Shown here in pieces: positions 1 to 9,054 of a stretch of DNA of 9,646 nt. This stretch comes from Amarobacter sp035326025 (GTDB taxonomy: Bacteria > Chloroflexota > Dehalococcoidia > Tepidiformales > Tepidiformaceae), in the NCBI GenBank assembly GCA_035326025.1, contig DAOKYT010000082.1, positions 1-9,646 on the forward strand. The letters are read 5' to 3'. The position numbers were made by a program, and so were the translations under genes. The notes under the pieces were generated by a model. The model made no database searches. It saw nothing but the letters and a program-made list of their open reading frames with translations, and had not been told where the DNA came from. Position 1 is the stretch's first letter, and every line of letters begins with the position of its first letter.

Positions 1-320
1 TCACGGTTGTGGAGGAATACGAGCCTCGCGAGGGCGACCGAGTGCTCGATGCCACAGCCGCGATCGCGGGCACGGGCAGCGTGCTGCTCACGGGCGATGC
101 CGCGGCCCGGCGCCCCTTGCTCGCGGCGAGCCGCGTCGTCGTCCGGGTCGACCCGGCGACGGTCGTCGAGCACCCGGCGGGCCTTGCCAGCTACCTTGGC
201 GATGGCGATGCGCTCATCCTCACCGGCGCCAGCCGCACGGCCGATGTCGAGAAGATCATCGTCCGGGGCATCCACGGCGCCGGGGACCTGGTGGTCGTGC
301 TGGCGCGCCCCGAGGCCTGA
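1..320 (+). CDS. LUD-domain protein (LutC/YkgG-like), 3' fragment
   Basis: This is the C-terminal part of a LUD-domain protein; the reading frame is already open at the left edge (codons from base 3) and ends with TGA at 318-320, so the start lies outside the window. The visible ~105 residues show the family's closing pattern: an IAGTGS segment (matching the usual IAETGT), a short strand-turn region, then TGASRTADVEKIIVRGIHG, which matches the conserved GPSRTADIE...GVHGP signature at the end of LutC/YkgG proteins. Members of this family are usually encoded with iron-sulfur subunits of L-lactate or related 2-hydroxyacid oxidation (LutABC), but no such partner is visible here, so the substrate is unassigned. 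The GTG at base 9 is an internal valine codon rather than a likely start. The gene converges on the VWA gene with only 6 bases between the two stop codons, leaving no room for a dedicated terminator. Confidence 0.85.
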   Translation, partial: TVVEEYEPREGDRVLDATAAIAGTGSVLLTGDAAARRPLLAASRVVVRVDPATVVEHPAGLASYLGDGDALILTGASRTADVEKIIVRGIHGAGDLVVVLARPEA

Positions 321-326
321 GCCGCC

Positions 327-1688
327 CTACTTCCGCACCCGGAACTGGACACCAAACGGCGCCGGCGCCGCCAGGGGTTCCGCCGGCGGTGTCGCGCGGC
401 GATGCGGCCACGGGTGGCGCAGCACCCGCCAGAGCGCCCGCAGCAGCGCCCCGAGCCCGAGCGCCGGCCCGGAAAGCGAACGCCGCGCCCGCACGTGCGG
501 CGGCCGCCGCTCCCGTGCCTCGCCGGCCATCTTGCGGTACGCCTCCCGGACGGCCTGGCGGTGGGCCGCGCCGGGCCGGAGCTCCGCGCCCTCGGTCCCG
601 GCGTCCATGCGCGCGTCATCCAGCGCCCGCCCGTCGAAGCGGAGCAGCCAGCGCTCGCGGGTCGTCTCCGGCAGCACCAGCCCCGTCGTGTCGATCTCGT
701 GGAAGGTCCGGCTCTCCGCCCGGATGCGCTCGAACCCCTCGGCGTGGATTTTCATCATCCGCGCGCCCTTCAGATGCACCGTATGGAGCTTGATCGCCTT
801 CGGGATGACCGGGATGGAGTACGACTCACAGTCGGAGATGAGCAGGAGCTCGGTCGGTGGCGTCTCGCCGAGCCGCTCCACCCGGTTGAAGCCATCGAGC
901 GCCCGGATGTCGAAGATCGCGGTATCCATGGCGTGCTTGATGTCCGTGGACCCCTCGGGCGTGACGGCCAGGATCCGCCGGGCCAGCTCGCCGAAGCCCT
1001 CGGGGCTGGTGCAGTCGCTGCGCGCGTGGACCGTGTTCCCAAAGGTGCGGAAGTAGATTTCCGCCCCCTCGCGGTGCGCTGTCACCAGGTAGGCGAGCAG
1101 CAGCGCCTTCGCGAAGAGGATGCGGTTGTCATCGCGCATCGAGTTCGAAACATCGAGCAGCGCATAGACCTTCTGCCGCTTCTTCCGCCCGGGCCCCGGC
1201 GCGGGGATGCGCTCCTCGATGATTTCGTCGTACTCCTCGACCGCTGGCGTCAGCCCGGTGGTGTAGACGCCGTGGATGCCGCCGCTCAGCAGCTGGTAGC
1301 CGAACAGCCCCGGCGCCAGGTCCCGGAGCATCATGTCCGGGAGCGTGATCTGGGGGAAGTCGGTCAACGCCCGCAGGGGCTGCACGCGGGTATCGCCGCC
1401 GAGCGGGTTGACCATGCGCTGCTTGCGTTCTCGCCGCGTGATCACGGTGGCGTTGTCCCGGGGCGTGCCTACCAGCCGCGCCAGGTCCGCCGGCATCTCG
1501 ATCCCCGGCAGGGCCTTCCCATCGAGCAGGTTCCGCGCCAGGTTCAGCACTTCGAGCCAGGCCGGGGGCATCGTTGCCACCGTCTCGCCGACCAGGCCGA
1601 GAATCCCCCACGAGCGGTAGAGCTCCTCGAGGTCCTCCTCCGGGTGGAAGAGGCGGTCCATCGGGCTGCGAGGATCCTCAGTTTCCAT
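327..1688 (-). CDS. VWA-domain protein, partner of the upstream MoxR ATPase
   Basis: The 453-residue protein has a von Willebrand factor A domain in its middle (about residues 173-330) with a complete MIDAS metal-binding set: DVSNS at 179-183 (DxSxS), Thr248 in GSTDI, and Asp286 in LLISDCES. There is no signal peptide or clear membrane segment, so it is probably cytoplasmic. The first ~170 residues are helical and carry basic patches (RRERKQR, 85-91); the end (about 380-435) is rich in Arg, Pro and Ala. The ATG at 1688 overlaps the end of the ATPase gene by 11 bases, implying translational coupling. In known MoxR-VWA pairs (RavA-ViaA, CoxD-CoxE, NorQ-NorD) the VWA protein acts as substrate adaptor or co-chaperone of the ATPase, often in metal-cofactor insertion or complex maturation. 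Here no target enzyme gene is adjacent, so the client is unknown. Gene order resembles ravA-viaA, but ViaA carries its VWA domain at the C-terminus, so orthology is doubtful. Confidence 0.88.
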   Translation of the reverse strand: METEDPRSPMDRLFHPEEDLEELYRSWGILGLVGETVATMPPAWLEVLNLARNLLDGKALPGIEMPADLARLVGTPRDNATVITRRERKQRMVNPLGGDTRVQPLRALTDFPQITLPDMMLRDLAPGLFGYQLLSGGIHGVYTTGLTPAVEEYDEIIEERIPAPGPGRKKRQKVYALLDVSNSMRDDNRILFAKALLLAYLVTAHREGAEIYFRTFGNTVHARSDCTSPEGFGELARRILAVTPEGSTDIKHAMDTAIFDIRALDGFNRVERLGETPPTELLLISDCESYSIPVIPKAIKLHTVHLKGARMMKIHAEGFERIRAESRTFHEIDTTGLVLPETTRERWLLRFDGRALDDARMDAGTEGAELRPGAAHRQAVREAYRKMAGEARERRPPHVRARRSLSGPALGLGALLRALWRVLRHPWPHRRATPPAEPLAAPAPFGVQFRVRK

Positions 1689-3015
1689 TGCCAGCGTGCT
1701 CCAGGATGTCTTCCAGGATTTCCTCGCGGAGCGCGTTCACCCGCGGATTGGTGATCTGCTTGCCCTGCAGCGCGTCGATAAACGTCTGGTATCCGACGTC
1801 GTGCCAGCTCGACTTCCCGATGAGTGAGAGGAACAGCCGCATCACGCGGCTGTGCTGTTGCTGAGTCTCCAGGGGCACGCCGTGGGCGAACCACGTATAC
1901 GTCTGCGCGATGGTCGTCAGGTCCTGCACCATCTGCAGGTCCGCGTCGCCGTATGCCTGGAGGGTGGAATGGATGGCCTCGGCAAAGATGTCCTGCGAGG
2001 CGCCCGTGACCGCCCGGTCGTTCCCGGGGATGATCGTCAGCACGAACCGCAGGGCGTGCAGGTCTTCCTTCGTCACGTACGAGCGATGGTGGAGCAGCGC
2101 CGAGGCGTTCAGGGCATCGCGGCTGGCGGCCTTCGTGCGGGGGCTGATGTAGGCCTCCGGGTTGGGGCCGTGGCCGTCCCGCGCGGGGCCGGCGAGGTGG
2201 CGTGTGGCCAGTAGCCGGCTGTACGTCTCGATCAGCTCGTTTTTCAGGAAGAGGATGTCGTGCGATGCCTCGATGGTCCGTTCGGGGTGCGCGCCGAGCA
2301 CGATGTCGCTGATCTCGCGCAGCACCGCGAGCGGGATGGGGTGTTCTGGCCGCGAAGCCTTGCCGTGGTGCTTCGCGTAGGCCAGGTCGATCAGGATGTC
2401 GTTCAGCGCGTCGCCCTGCGGGTCAATCGAGGCCTTGAACATGAACCGGTCGAGGATGGGCTCCGAGATGGCCGAGAACTTCAGGTGGTTCGTCATGGCC
2501 AGGGCGGTGTGGAGGCGGGCATCTTCCTGCTGCTCGCCCTGGGTGAAGCGGCGCTCGTTCAAGATGCCCAGCATCGCTTCGAGCACCAGGTCGTTCGCGT
2601 TCATGAACTCGTCGAGGTACGCGAAATCGGCCGTTACCAGCGAATGCGTCGTGTCGTGCCAGAGCTTGCCTTCGTGGAAGAGCTTGAGGTCGAGCCCGCC
2701 CAGGATTGTCTCGATCCGGGTGCCCTGGGTGAACTGCGCCTTGAACGTATTCCCTTCGAACTGGCTGAACACGCTGTCGCCATAGAGCGACTTTCCCGTG
2801 CCCGCCCGCGAAATGAGCAGCTGGTGGCGGCGGCTCAGGAGCGCCAGCGCGGTCTGCTGAAGCAGCTGCGTCCGCCCCGGCACCGATTCGGAGACGTGCA
2901 GCAGCGCCGCCTTGAACGCCTCGACCGCCTGGGGGACATCGAGTTCCCCGCCGCCGTAGACAAAGGGGCGGCCGTCGGCGGGCGTCAGCAGGTTCAACCC
3001 GTCCTTCACCGGCAT
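1678..3015 (-). CDS. MoxR/RavA-like AAA+ ATPase
   Basis: The 445-residue protein is an AAA+ ATPase of the MoxR class. Visible motifs in order: P-loop SRAGTGKS (69-76), Walker B FAYLDEF (131-137, Asp135-Glu136), sensor 1 Asn176 in ALAMTNH, arginine finger Arg190 in EPILDRF, and sensor 2 Arg293 in YISPRTK, followed by a helical lid and a ~100-residue C-terminal region. The order and spacing, including ILNERRF after Walker B and the SPR...A..L sensor 2 helix, resemble RavA-type MoxR proteins. The P-loop begins with Ser69 where the usual motif has Gly. It probably works as a hexameric chaperone-like remodeller together with the VWA protein encoded immediately downstream. Start: the ATG at 3015 is preceded directly by GGGGG, too close to serve it well. 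The GTG at 3009 (third codon) would sit 6 bases from that GGGGG and is a credible alternative start. A promoter-like sequence lies about 50 bases upstream. Confidence 0.9.
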   Translation of the reverse strand: MPVKDGLNLLTPADGRPFVYGGGELDVPQAVEAFKAALLHVSESVPGRTQLLQQTALALLSRRHQLLISRAGTGKSLYGDSVFSQFEGNTFKAQFTQGTRIETILGGLDLKLFHEGKLWHDTTHSLVTADFAYLDEFMNANDLVLEAMLGILNERRFTQGEQQEDARLHTALAMTNHLKFSAISEPILDRFMFKASIDPQGDALNDILIDLAYAKHHGKASRPEHPIPLAVLREISDIVLGAHPERTIEASHDILFLKNELIETYSRLLATRHLAGPARDGHGPNPEAYISPRTKAASRDALNASALLHHRSYVTKEDLHALRFVLTIIPGNDRAVTGASQDIFAEAIHSTLQAYGDADLQMVQDLTTIAQTYTWFAHGVPLETQQQHSRVMRLFLSLIGKSSWHDVGYQTFIDALQGKQITNPRVNALREEILEDILEHAGNGN

Positions 3016-3068
3016 CCCCCGGGCTCGCTCGCGGGCGAATGAAGCACGACGATTGCTCGCATGGGCCG

Positions 3069-3097
3069 ATTCTATGGATTGCCGCCGGGGATGGCGA
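3069..3097 (-). promoter_or_regulatory. Candidate promoter of the ATPase-VWA operon
   Basis: Read on the minus strand, TCGCCA (3097-3092; 4 of 6 matches to TTGACA) is followed after 17 bases by TAGAAT (3074-3069; 5 of 6 matches to TATAAT). Transcription would start near 3062, giving a leader of about 46 bases before the ATPase ATG. The site lies in the only spacer upstream of the two-gene unit, which supports it. The assignment rests on pattern match alone in a GC-rich genome where such AT-rich hexamers are uncommon. Confidence 0.45.
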
Positions 3098-3146
3098 GCG
3101 CGGTGCGAGAATTGCCGGGTGTTTGGCTCTCTCCGGCCTTCGGGTG

Positions 3147-3164
3147 GGCGTGGGGGCCCACGCC
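3147..3164 (-). terminator. GC-rich hairpin at the end of the crotonase gene
   Basis: A 7-bp perfect stem (3147-3153 with 3158-3164, loop 3154-3157) begins in the crotonase stop codon. On the minus strand it is not followed by a T tract, so it may be a U-less terminator, an mRNA 3' end stabiliser or chance pairing in GC-rich DNA. Confidence 0.3.
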
Positions 3165-4036
3165 TACCCCGGCCGCTCCCCGTAATCCCCGAACGGCGCG
3201 TCCCTGCGGCTGATCGTCTCCCGGAAGCCCACCTCCCGGAAGCTCTCCGCCCAGCGCAGCGCCTCCTCGGTGTGCCGCGCGATGCCGTCGAAGAACGTGC
3301 CGAACATCTGTGTGGTTCGCAGGCCCATGTTCTCGTACGCCTGGTTGATCAGCAGTTTGTTCAGGGCCAGCTGGTTCTGGGGGATGTGGCGGAAGCGTTG
3401 TGCATAGGCCTCGGTTTCTTCCCGCAGCCGCTCCAGCGGGAACACCTTCGAGACGAGCCCGATGCGCAGCGCCGCCGGCGCGTCGATCTGGTCGCCCGAA
3501 AGCAGGAACTGCTTCGCGTGTTCGAGCCCCAGCCGGTAGACCCACAGCATGGTCGTCGGCGTGCCATACACGCGCGAGGGCGGGTAGCCGATGATCGCAT
3601 CCTCGGCCATGAAGATGAGGTCGGCGCAGAGCAGGAGGTCGGTCCCGCCGCCGAGCGCGTAGCCATGGACCTGGGCGATCACCGGCTTCGGGCACTCCCA
3701 GAGCTTCATGAACCGCTTCATGTTGTGGCTCATGAACTGGTAATCGCGGACCGGGTCCCAGGCTCCCGGCCGGTGCGCGATCTCCCGAGCGCCGTATCGG
3801 CGGGCCCAGGGCGTCCGGCTGTCGCCGGGATTCAGGTCATATCCCGCCGTAAACGTCCGCCCCGCGCCGCGGAGGATGACGGCCGAAACGCCGGCCGAAG
3901 CCGCCGCCGCGTCGATGCCGTCGGCGATGCCCTGGATGACGGCCTCGTTCAGCGTGTTCAGCTTCTCCGGGCGGTTGATGGTGATGATGGCGAGCGAGTC
4001 GCGTTCTTCGTACAGGACCACGCCTTCTTCCGGCAT
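3164..4036 (-). CDS. Enoyl-CoA hydratase/isomerase (crotonase) family protein
   Basis: The 290-residue protein has the crotonase fold. The first oxyanion-hole segment is GAGRTFTAGYDL (57-68), the second is HGYALGGGTDL (124-134), followed by CADLIF and the GLVSKVFP stretch typical of the family. These bind the CoA thioester and stabilise an enolate, so a role in fatty-acid or related acyl-CoA metabolism is likely. By position against mitochondrial enoyl-CoA hydratase, the two catalytic glutamates are replaced: Asp133 for Glu144 and Pro153 (in GYPPSRVYG) for Glu164. Classical hydration is therefore not assured. From memory, a GYPPxRVxG sequence marks a widespread subfamily also found in Actinobacteria. 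There is a longer than usual segment between the oxyanion loops (about 69-108). Start: ATG at 4036 is preceded by GGAGG at 5 bases, the best ribosome site in the window. The open frame continues upstream to 4291 but overlaps the lipoprotein gene and lacks family similarity. Confidence 0.88.
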   Translation of the reverse strand: MPEEGVVLYEERDSLAIITINRPEKLNTLNEAVIQGIADGIDAAAASAGVSAVILRGAGRTFTAGYDLNPGDSRTPWARRYGAREIAHRPGAWDPVRDYQFMSHNMKRFMKLWECPKPVIAQVHGYALGGGTDLLLCADLIFMAEDAIIGYPPSRVYGTPTTMLWVYRLGLEHAKQFLLSGDQIDAPAALRIGLVSKVFPLERLREETEAYAQRFRHIPQNQLALNKLLINQAYENMGLRTTQMFGTFFDGIARHTEEALRWAESFREVGFRETISRRDAPFGDYGERPG

Positions 4037-4041
4037 CGAGA

Positions 4042-4070
4042 CCTCCGGGAACGTGCTGGCGCCAAGTCTA
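4042..4070 (-). promoter_or_regulatory. Candidate -10 element and ribosome site of the crotonase gene
   Basis: On the minus strand TAGACT (4070-4065) resembles a -10 hexamer (4 of 6) and lies about 28 bases before the ATG. GGAGG (4046-4042) follows, 5 bases from the ATG at 4036. No convincing -35 is seen. The 8-base string TAGACTTG occurs again just before nadD (9042-9049), which raises the chance that both are real -10 regions. Confidence 0.35.
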
Positions 4071-4202
4071 CGGCGGAACACGGGGGGCTGGCGGCCTCCG
4101 TCCCCTTCGGCGACTTCCGCGGGCCCGTGCTGCCGCCGATCGTCCAGCCACCGGCCCATCCGGCCAACGCGCGCCCATGGGCCGGGCGCCCCGGGCCGAC
4201 CG

Positions 4203-5234
4203 CTACTGGAGCGGAAACACCGCGAACAGCCCGATGTGGTCGCTGGCGTAGAGGTCCTGCCCGTCCGGCTGCTTCGCGGGCTTGTCCCCAATCGTCCCTG
4301 TCTCGGTGGGGAACCAGCCGGCCGAGAGCAGGACGTCTGTCCGCGCCGTCAGCGGCTTCTGTTCGCCGACAACAGAGGCGCGGCAACAGGTCGCCAACCC
4401 GGTCCCGGCGAAGGCGTCTTCGAACCCGGCTTCCATGAGCGCGGCATACGCGGCCGATTCCGGCCCCGTCCCGAGGTCTCCCATCAGGAGGGCTGGCCCG
4501 GCGCCCCGGTTCGAACGGATGAACTCCGCGACGGATTGGGCCTGCCGGGTCTTCACGCTGTCGTCGCCACCCGTGAGGTGCGTGATGTAGATATCCGCCT
4601 CGCCGGCCGATCCGGGGATGCGGACCTTCAGGTGGAACGCCACCCGCCCTTCCGTCTCGGAGGTCCGCGGGTTGATCCAGTGCGAATCGATCCCGCCGAT
4701 CACCGGGAAGCGGTCGCTGCGGACGAGCACCAGCTCCCCCTCCTCGAACCCGATCTGCTTCGCGATGGCGTCGTTCTGGTCGCGCGTCCGGGCGGGGAAC
4801 CAGGGGTTCGCCCGCAGCCAGAACGGCTCCATCTTCAGTGCCATCGCGAGCTTCTGCCGGGCGTCGCCGTGCGCGGCCGTGTTCGTGGCTTCGTTGAATC
4901 CAACGATATCGGGCTTGAATGCCTTCAGTTCCTCGATGACGAGGTTCAGCCGCGCCTCGAACGTGTCAGCCGCCACCGTGTTCGTCGCGTCGGTCCCCAC
5001 CGGGCTCATGAGGTTGATGAAGGCGACTCGCAGCTCGGTGGGTTCTGGCGTGGCGACGGGCGTGACGACCATGGGCGAGGGCGATGCCGAAGGCGCCGGC
5101 TCGGGCACGAAGGGGTCGCCGTCATCCCCGCCATCGGCGCCACAACCGGCGGCCACGAGGGTGGCGCCCAGGGCCACCGCCACGAGCCACGCCGCGACGG
5201 CGCCGCGCATTCGTCGCGGCCTCAACATTGACAT
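4203..5234 (-). CDS. Lipoprotein of the endonuclease/exonuclease/phosphatase (EEP) fold
   Basis: The 343-residue protein starts with a basic n-region (RPRRMR), a hydrophobic stretch and a lipobox VAAGC, so Cys31 should be lipidated and the protein held outside the cytoplasmic membrane. A disordered Asp/Pro/Ser-rich linker (32-66) leads to the catalytic domain. EEP motifs in order: Asn74 (VAFIN), Glu115 in GFNEA, His219 in ITHL, Asp253 in MGDLGTGP, Asp300 in ARTDVLL, and the closing SDH (331-333). The family cleaves phosphodiester or phosphomonoester bonds (nucleic acids, phosphoinositides, sphingomyelin) with a metal ion. The usual GDxN motif reads GDLG here, so the conserved Asn is replaced by Gly255; activity may be altered. 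No substrate can be assigned. Start: ATG 5234 is the longest; ATG 5228 and ATG 5210 are alternatives, the last having GAGG 9 bases upstream and still leaving a complete signal peptide. No U-tract terminator follows the gene. It is divergent from ileS. Confidence 0.82.
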   Translation of the reverse strand: MSMLRPRRMRGAVAAWLVAVALGATLVAAGCGADGGDDGDPFVPEPAPSASPSPMVVTPVATPEPTELRVAFINLMSPVGTDATNTVAADTFEARLNLVIEELKAFKPDIVGFNEATNTAAHGDARQKLAMALKMEPFWLRANPWFPARTRDQNDAIAKQIGFEEGELVLVRSDRFPVIGGIDSHWINPRTSETEGRVAFHLKVRIPGSAGEADIYITHLTGGDDSVKTRQAQSVAEFIRSNRGAGPALLMGDLGTGPESAAYAALMEAGFEDAFAGTGLATCCRASVVGEQKPLTARTDVLLSAGWFPTETGTIGDKPAKQPDGQDLYASDHIGLFAVFPLQ

Positions 5235-5257
5235 GCACCCGTGCTCGCTGCTTCACT
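5228..5257 (+). promoter_or_regulatory. Weak candidate promoter for the ileS leader
   Basis: A perfect -35 hexamer TTGACA lies at 5228-5233 on the plus strand. With an 18-base spacer, TTCACT (5252-5257) is only a 3 of 6 match for a -10. Transcription would begin near 5264, upstream of all T-box elements. The -35 overlaps the first codons of the lipoprotein gene if that starts at 5234, but not if it starts at 5210. No better promoter was found between 5235 and 5323; that stretch shows no other feature. Confidence 0.25.
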
Positions 5258-5323
5258 GGCCGGTAACGGCGATGACGGAGCCGAGTAGCGCGCCAGCGCC
5301 CGCACAGCGAGCCCCGCACGGTG

Positions 5324-5586
5324 CGAGGGGGCACGGGCCGCCCGCGCGAAGATCCCTCCCGAGCCTCCGGCCGAACGAGGCCCAAGGTCACAGGCCACTG
5401 GCTGTTGGCAACCCCAACGGCGGATGGCAAACGGCCAACGGCCCCAAGTAGACCCGGACGGCAGCCCTCCGTTACCAGGGGCAGGGGCGTGTTGGCGCTC
5501 CATGAGTGCCCTTCCCCGGAAGGGAACAGGGGTGGTACCGCGGGCCTGCGCGCTCGTCCCCGGCAGTGGGGCGTGCGCGTTTTTTT
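5324..5586 (+). promoter_or_regulatory. T-box riboswitch (tRNA-Ile sensing) of ileS
   Basis: The near-consensus T-box core GGGGTGGTACCGCG lies at 5529-5542. In the antiterminator, GGGG (5529-5532) pairs with CCCC (5558-5561) and GCG (5540-5542) with CGT (5555-5557), leaving the 7-base bulge TGGTACC (5533-5539). The bulge starts TGGT, which would pair with an ACCA tRNA end; tRNA-Ile has discriminator A. Stem III is a 6-bp hairpin just before it (5509-5514 with 5519-5524). Upstream helices include 5401-5408/5414-5421 and a long one, 5434-5445/5484-5496, that could be Stem II. The only isoleucine codon in the leader is ATC at 5352-5354, in a small imperfect hairpin (about 5325-5358) that could be Stem I with the codon on its 3' side. 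Uncharged tRNA-Ile should stabilise the antiterminator and allow ileS transcription. The core is secure; the Stem I boundary and specifier are tentative. Confidence 0.9.
5549..5586 (+). terminator. Intrinsic terminator of the ileS T-box leader
   Basis: The stem 5549-5560 pairs with 5568-5579 (11 bp of 12, one T-T mismatch at 5554/5574, one T-G pair), loop 5561-5567, followed by seven T at 5580-5586. Its 5' arm contains the bases (5555-5560) used by the antiterminator 3' arm, so the two structures are mutually exclusive, as expected for a transcription-attenuating T-box. Confidence 0.88.
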
Positions 5587-5685
5587 GTGCGCCGGTCTCG
5601 CTGCGCCTGTCCATCCGCCACAGGGTACGACAACCGGTCCCGCGCCGGTCGTAAACGTCCCGCCAGATCCCAGGGGGCTCCCCAG

Positions 5686-8946
<3,261 letters not shown>

Positions 8947-8963
8947 GCGTCACGAATCCCGAC

Positions 8964-8991
8964 CCCGGCGCACCAGTGCTGGCGCGCCGGG
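8964..8991 (+). terminator. Strong GC hairpin after ileS, no T tract
   Basis: An 8-bp perfect stem (8964-8971 with 8984-8991) is extended, past one A-C mismatch, by 3 more base pairs (8973-8975 with 8980-8982) around a GTGC loop. It lies 17 bases after the ileS stop. The sequence that follows (CAACCTCGCC) lacks a T tract, so termination would have to be U-independent or Rho-assisted. It is the only structure in the ileS-nadD spacer. Confidence 0.45.
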
Positions 8992-9041
8992 CAACCTCGC
9001 CTCCCAGCCGCCCCTCCCAAGACCACGTGACCGCGAACTTC

Positions 9042-9047
9042 TAGACT
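9042..9047 (+). promoter_or_regulatory. Candidate -10 element for leaderless nadD
   Basis: TAGACT at 9042-9047 ends 7 bases before the nadD ATG (9055), so transcription would start at or next to the A of the start codon. The -35 position (9019-9024, AAGACC) matches only 3 of 6. There is no Shine-Dalgarno sequence before this ATG, which agrees with a leaderless message. The same TAGACTTG string precedes the crotonase gene. Confidence 0.35.
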
Positions 9048-9054
9048 TGCCGCA

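Noticed and set aside
402..1754. 450-codon plus-strand frame opposite the VWA gene
   Set aside because: The minus-strand frame has an intact VWA MIDAS site and operon context; the plus-strand product is Arg/Pro/Gln-rich without any domain pattern.
4171..4189. Hairpin after the lipoprotein gene as terminator
   Set aside because: Only 6 base pairs, no T tract on either strand, and many equivalent pairings exist in this very GC-rich spacer.
4037..4291. N-terminal extension of the crotonase to 4291
   Set aside because: It overlaps the lipoprotein gene, has no crotonase features, and the ATG at 4036 has a strong GGAGG ribosome site.
3053..4438. 461-codon plus-strand frame opposite the crotonase gene
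   Set aside because: The product is low-complexity (Arg, Val, Asp, Pro) and lacks motifs; the opposite strand encodes a clear crotonase.
5449..5454. TAGACC as a -10 element for ileS
   Set aside because: A start near 5461 would exclude the only isoleucine codon and most of the T-box stems; the bases fit better as an internal loop of the leader.
5506..5685. N-terminal extension of IleRS to an upstream ATG
   Set aside because: This stretch is the T-box core, terminator and linker. IleRS similarity begins right after the ATG at 5686.
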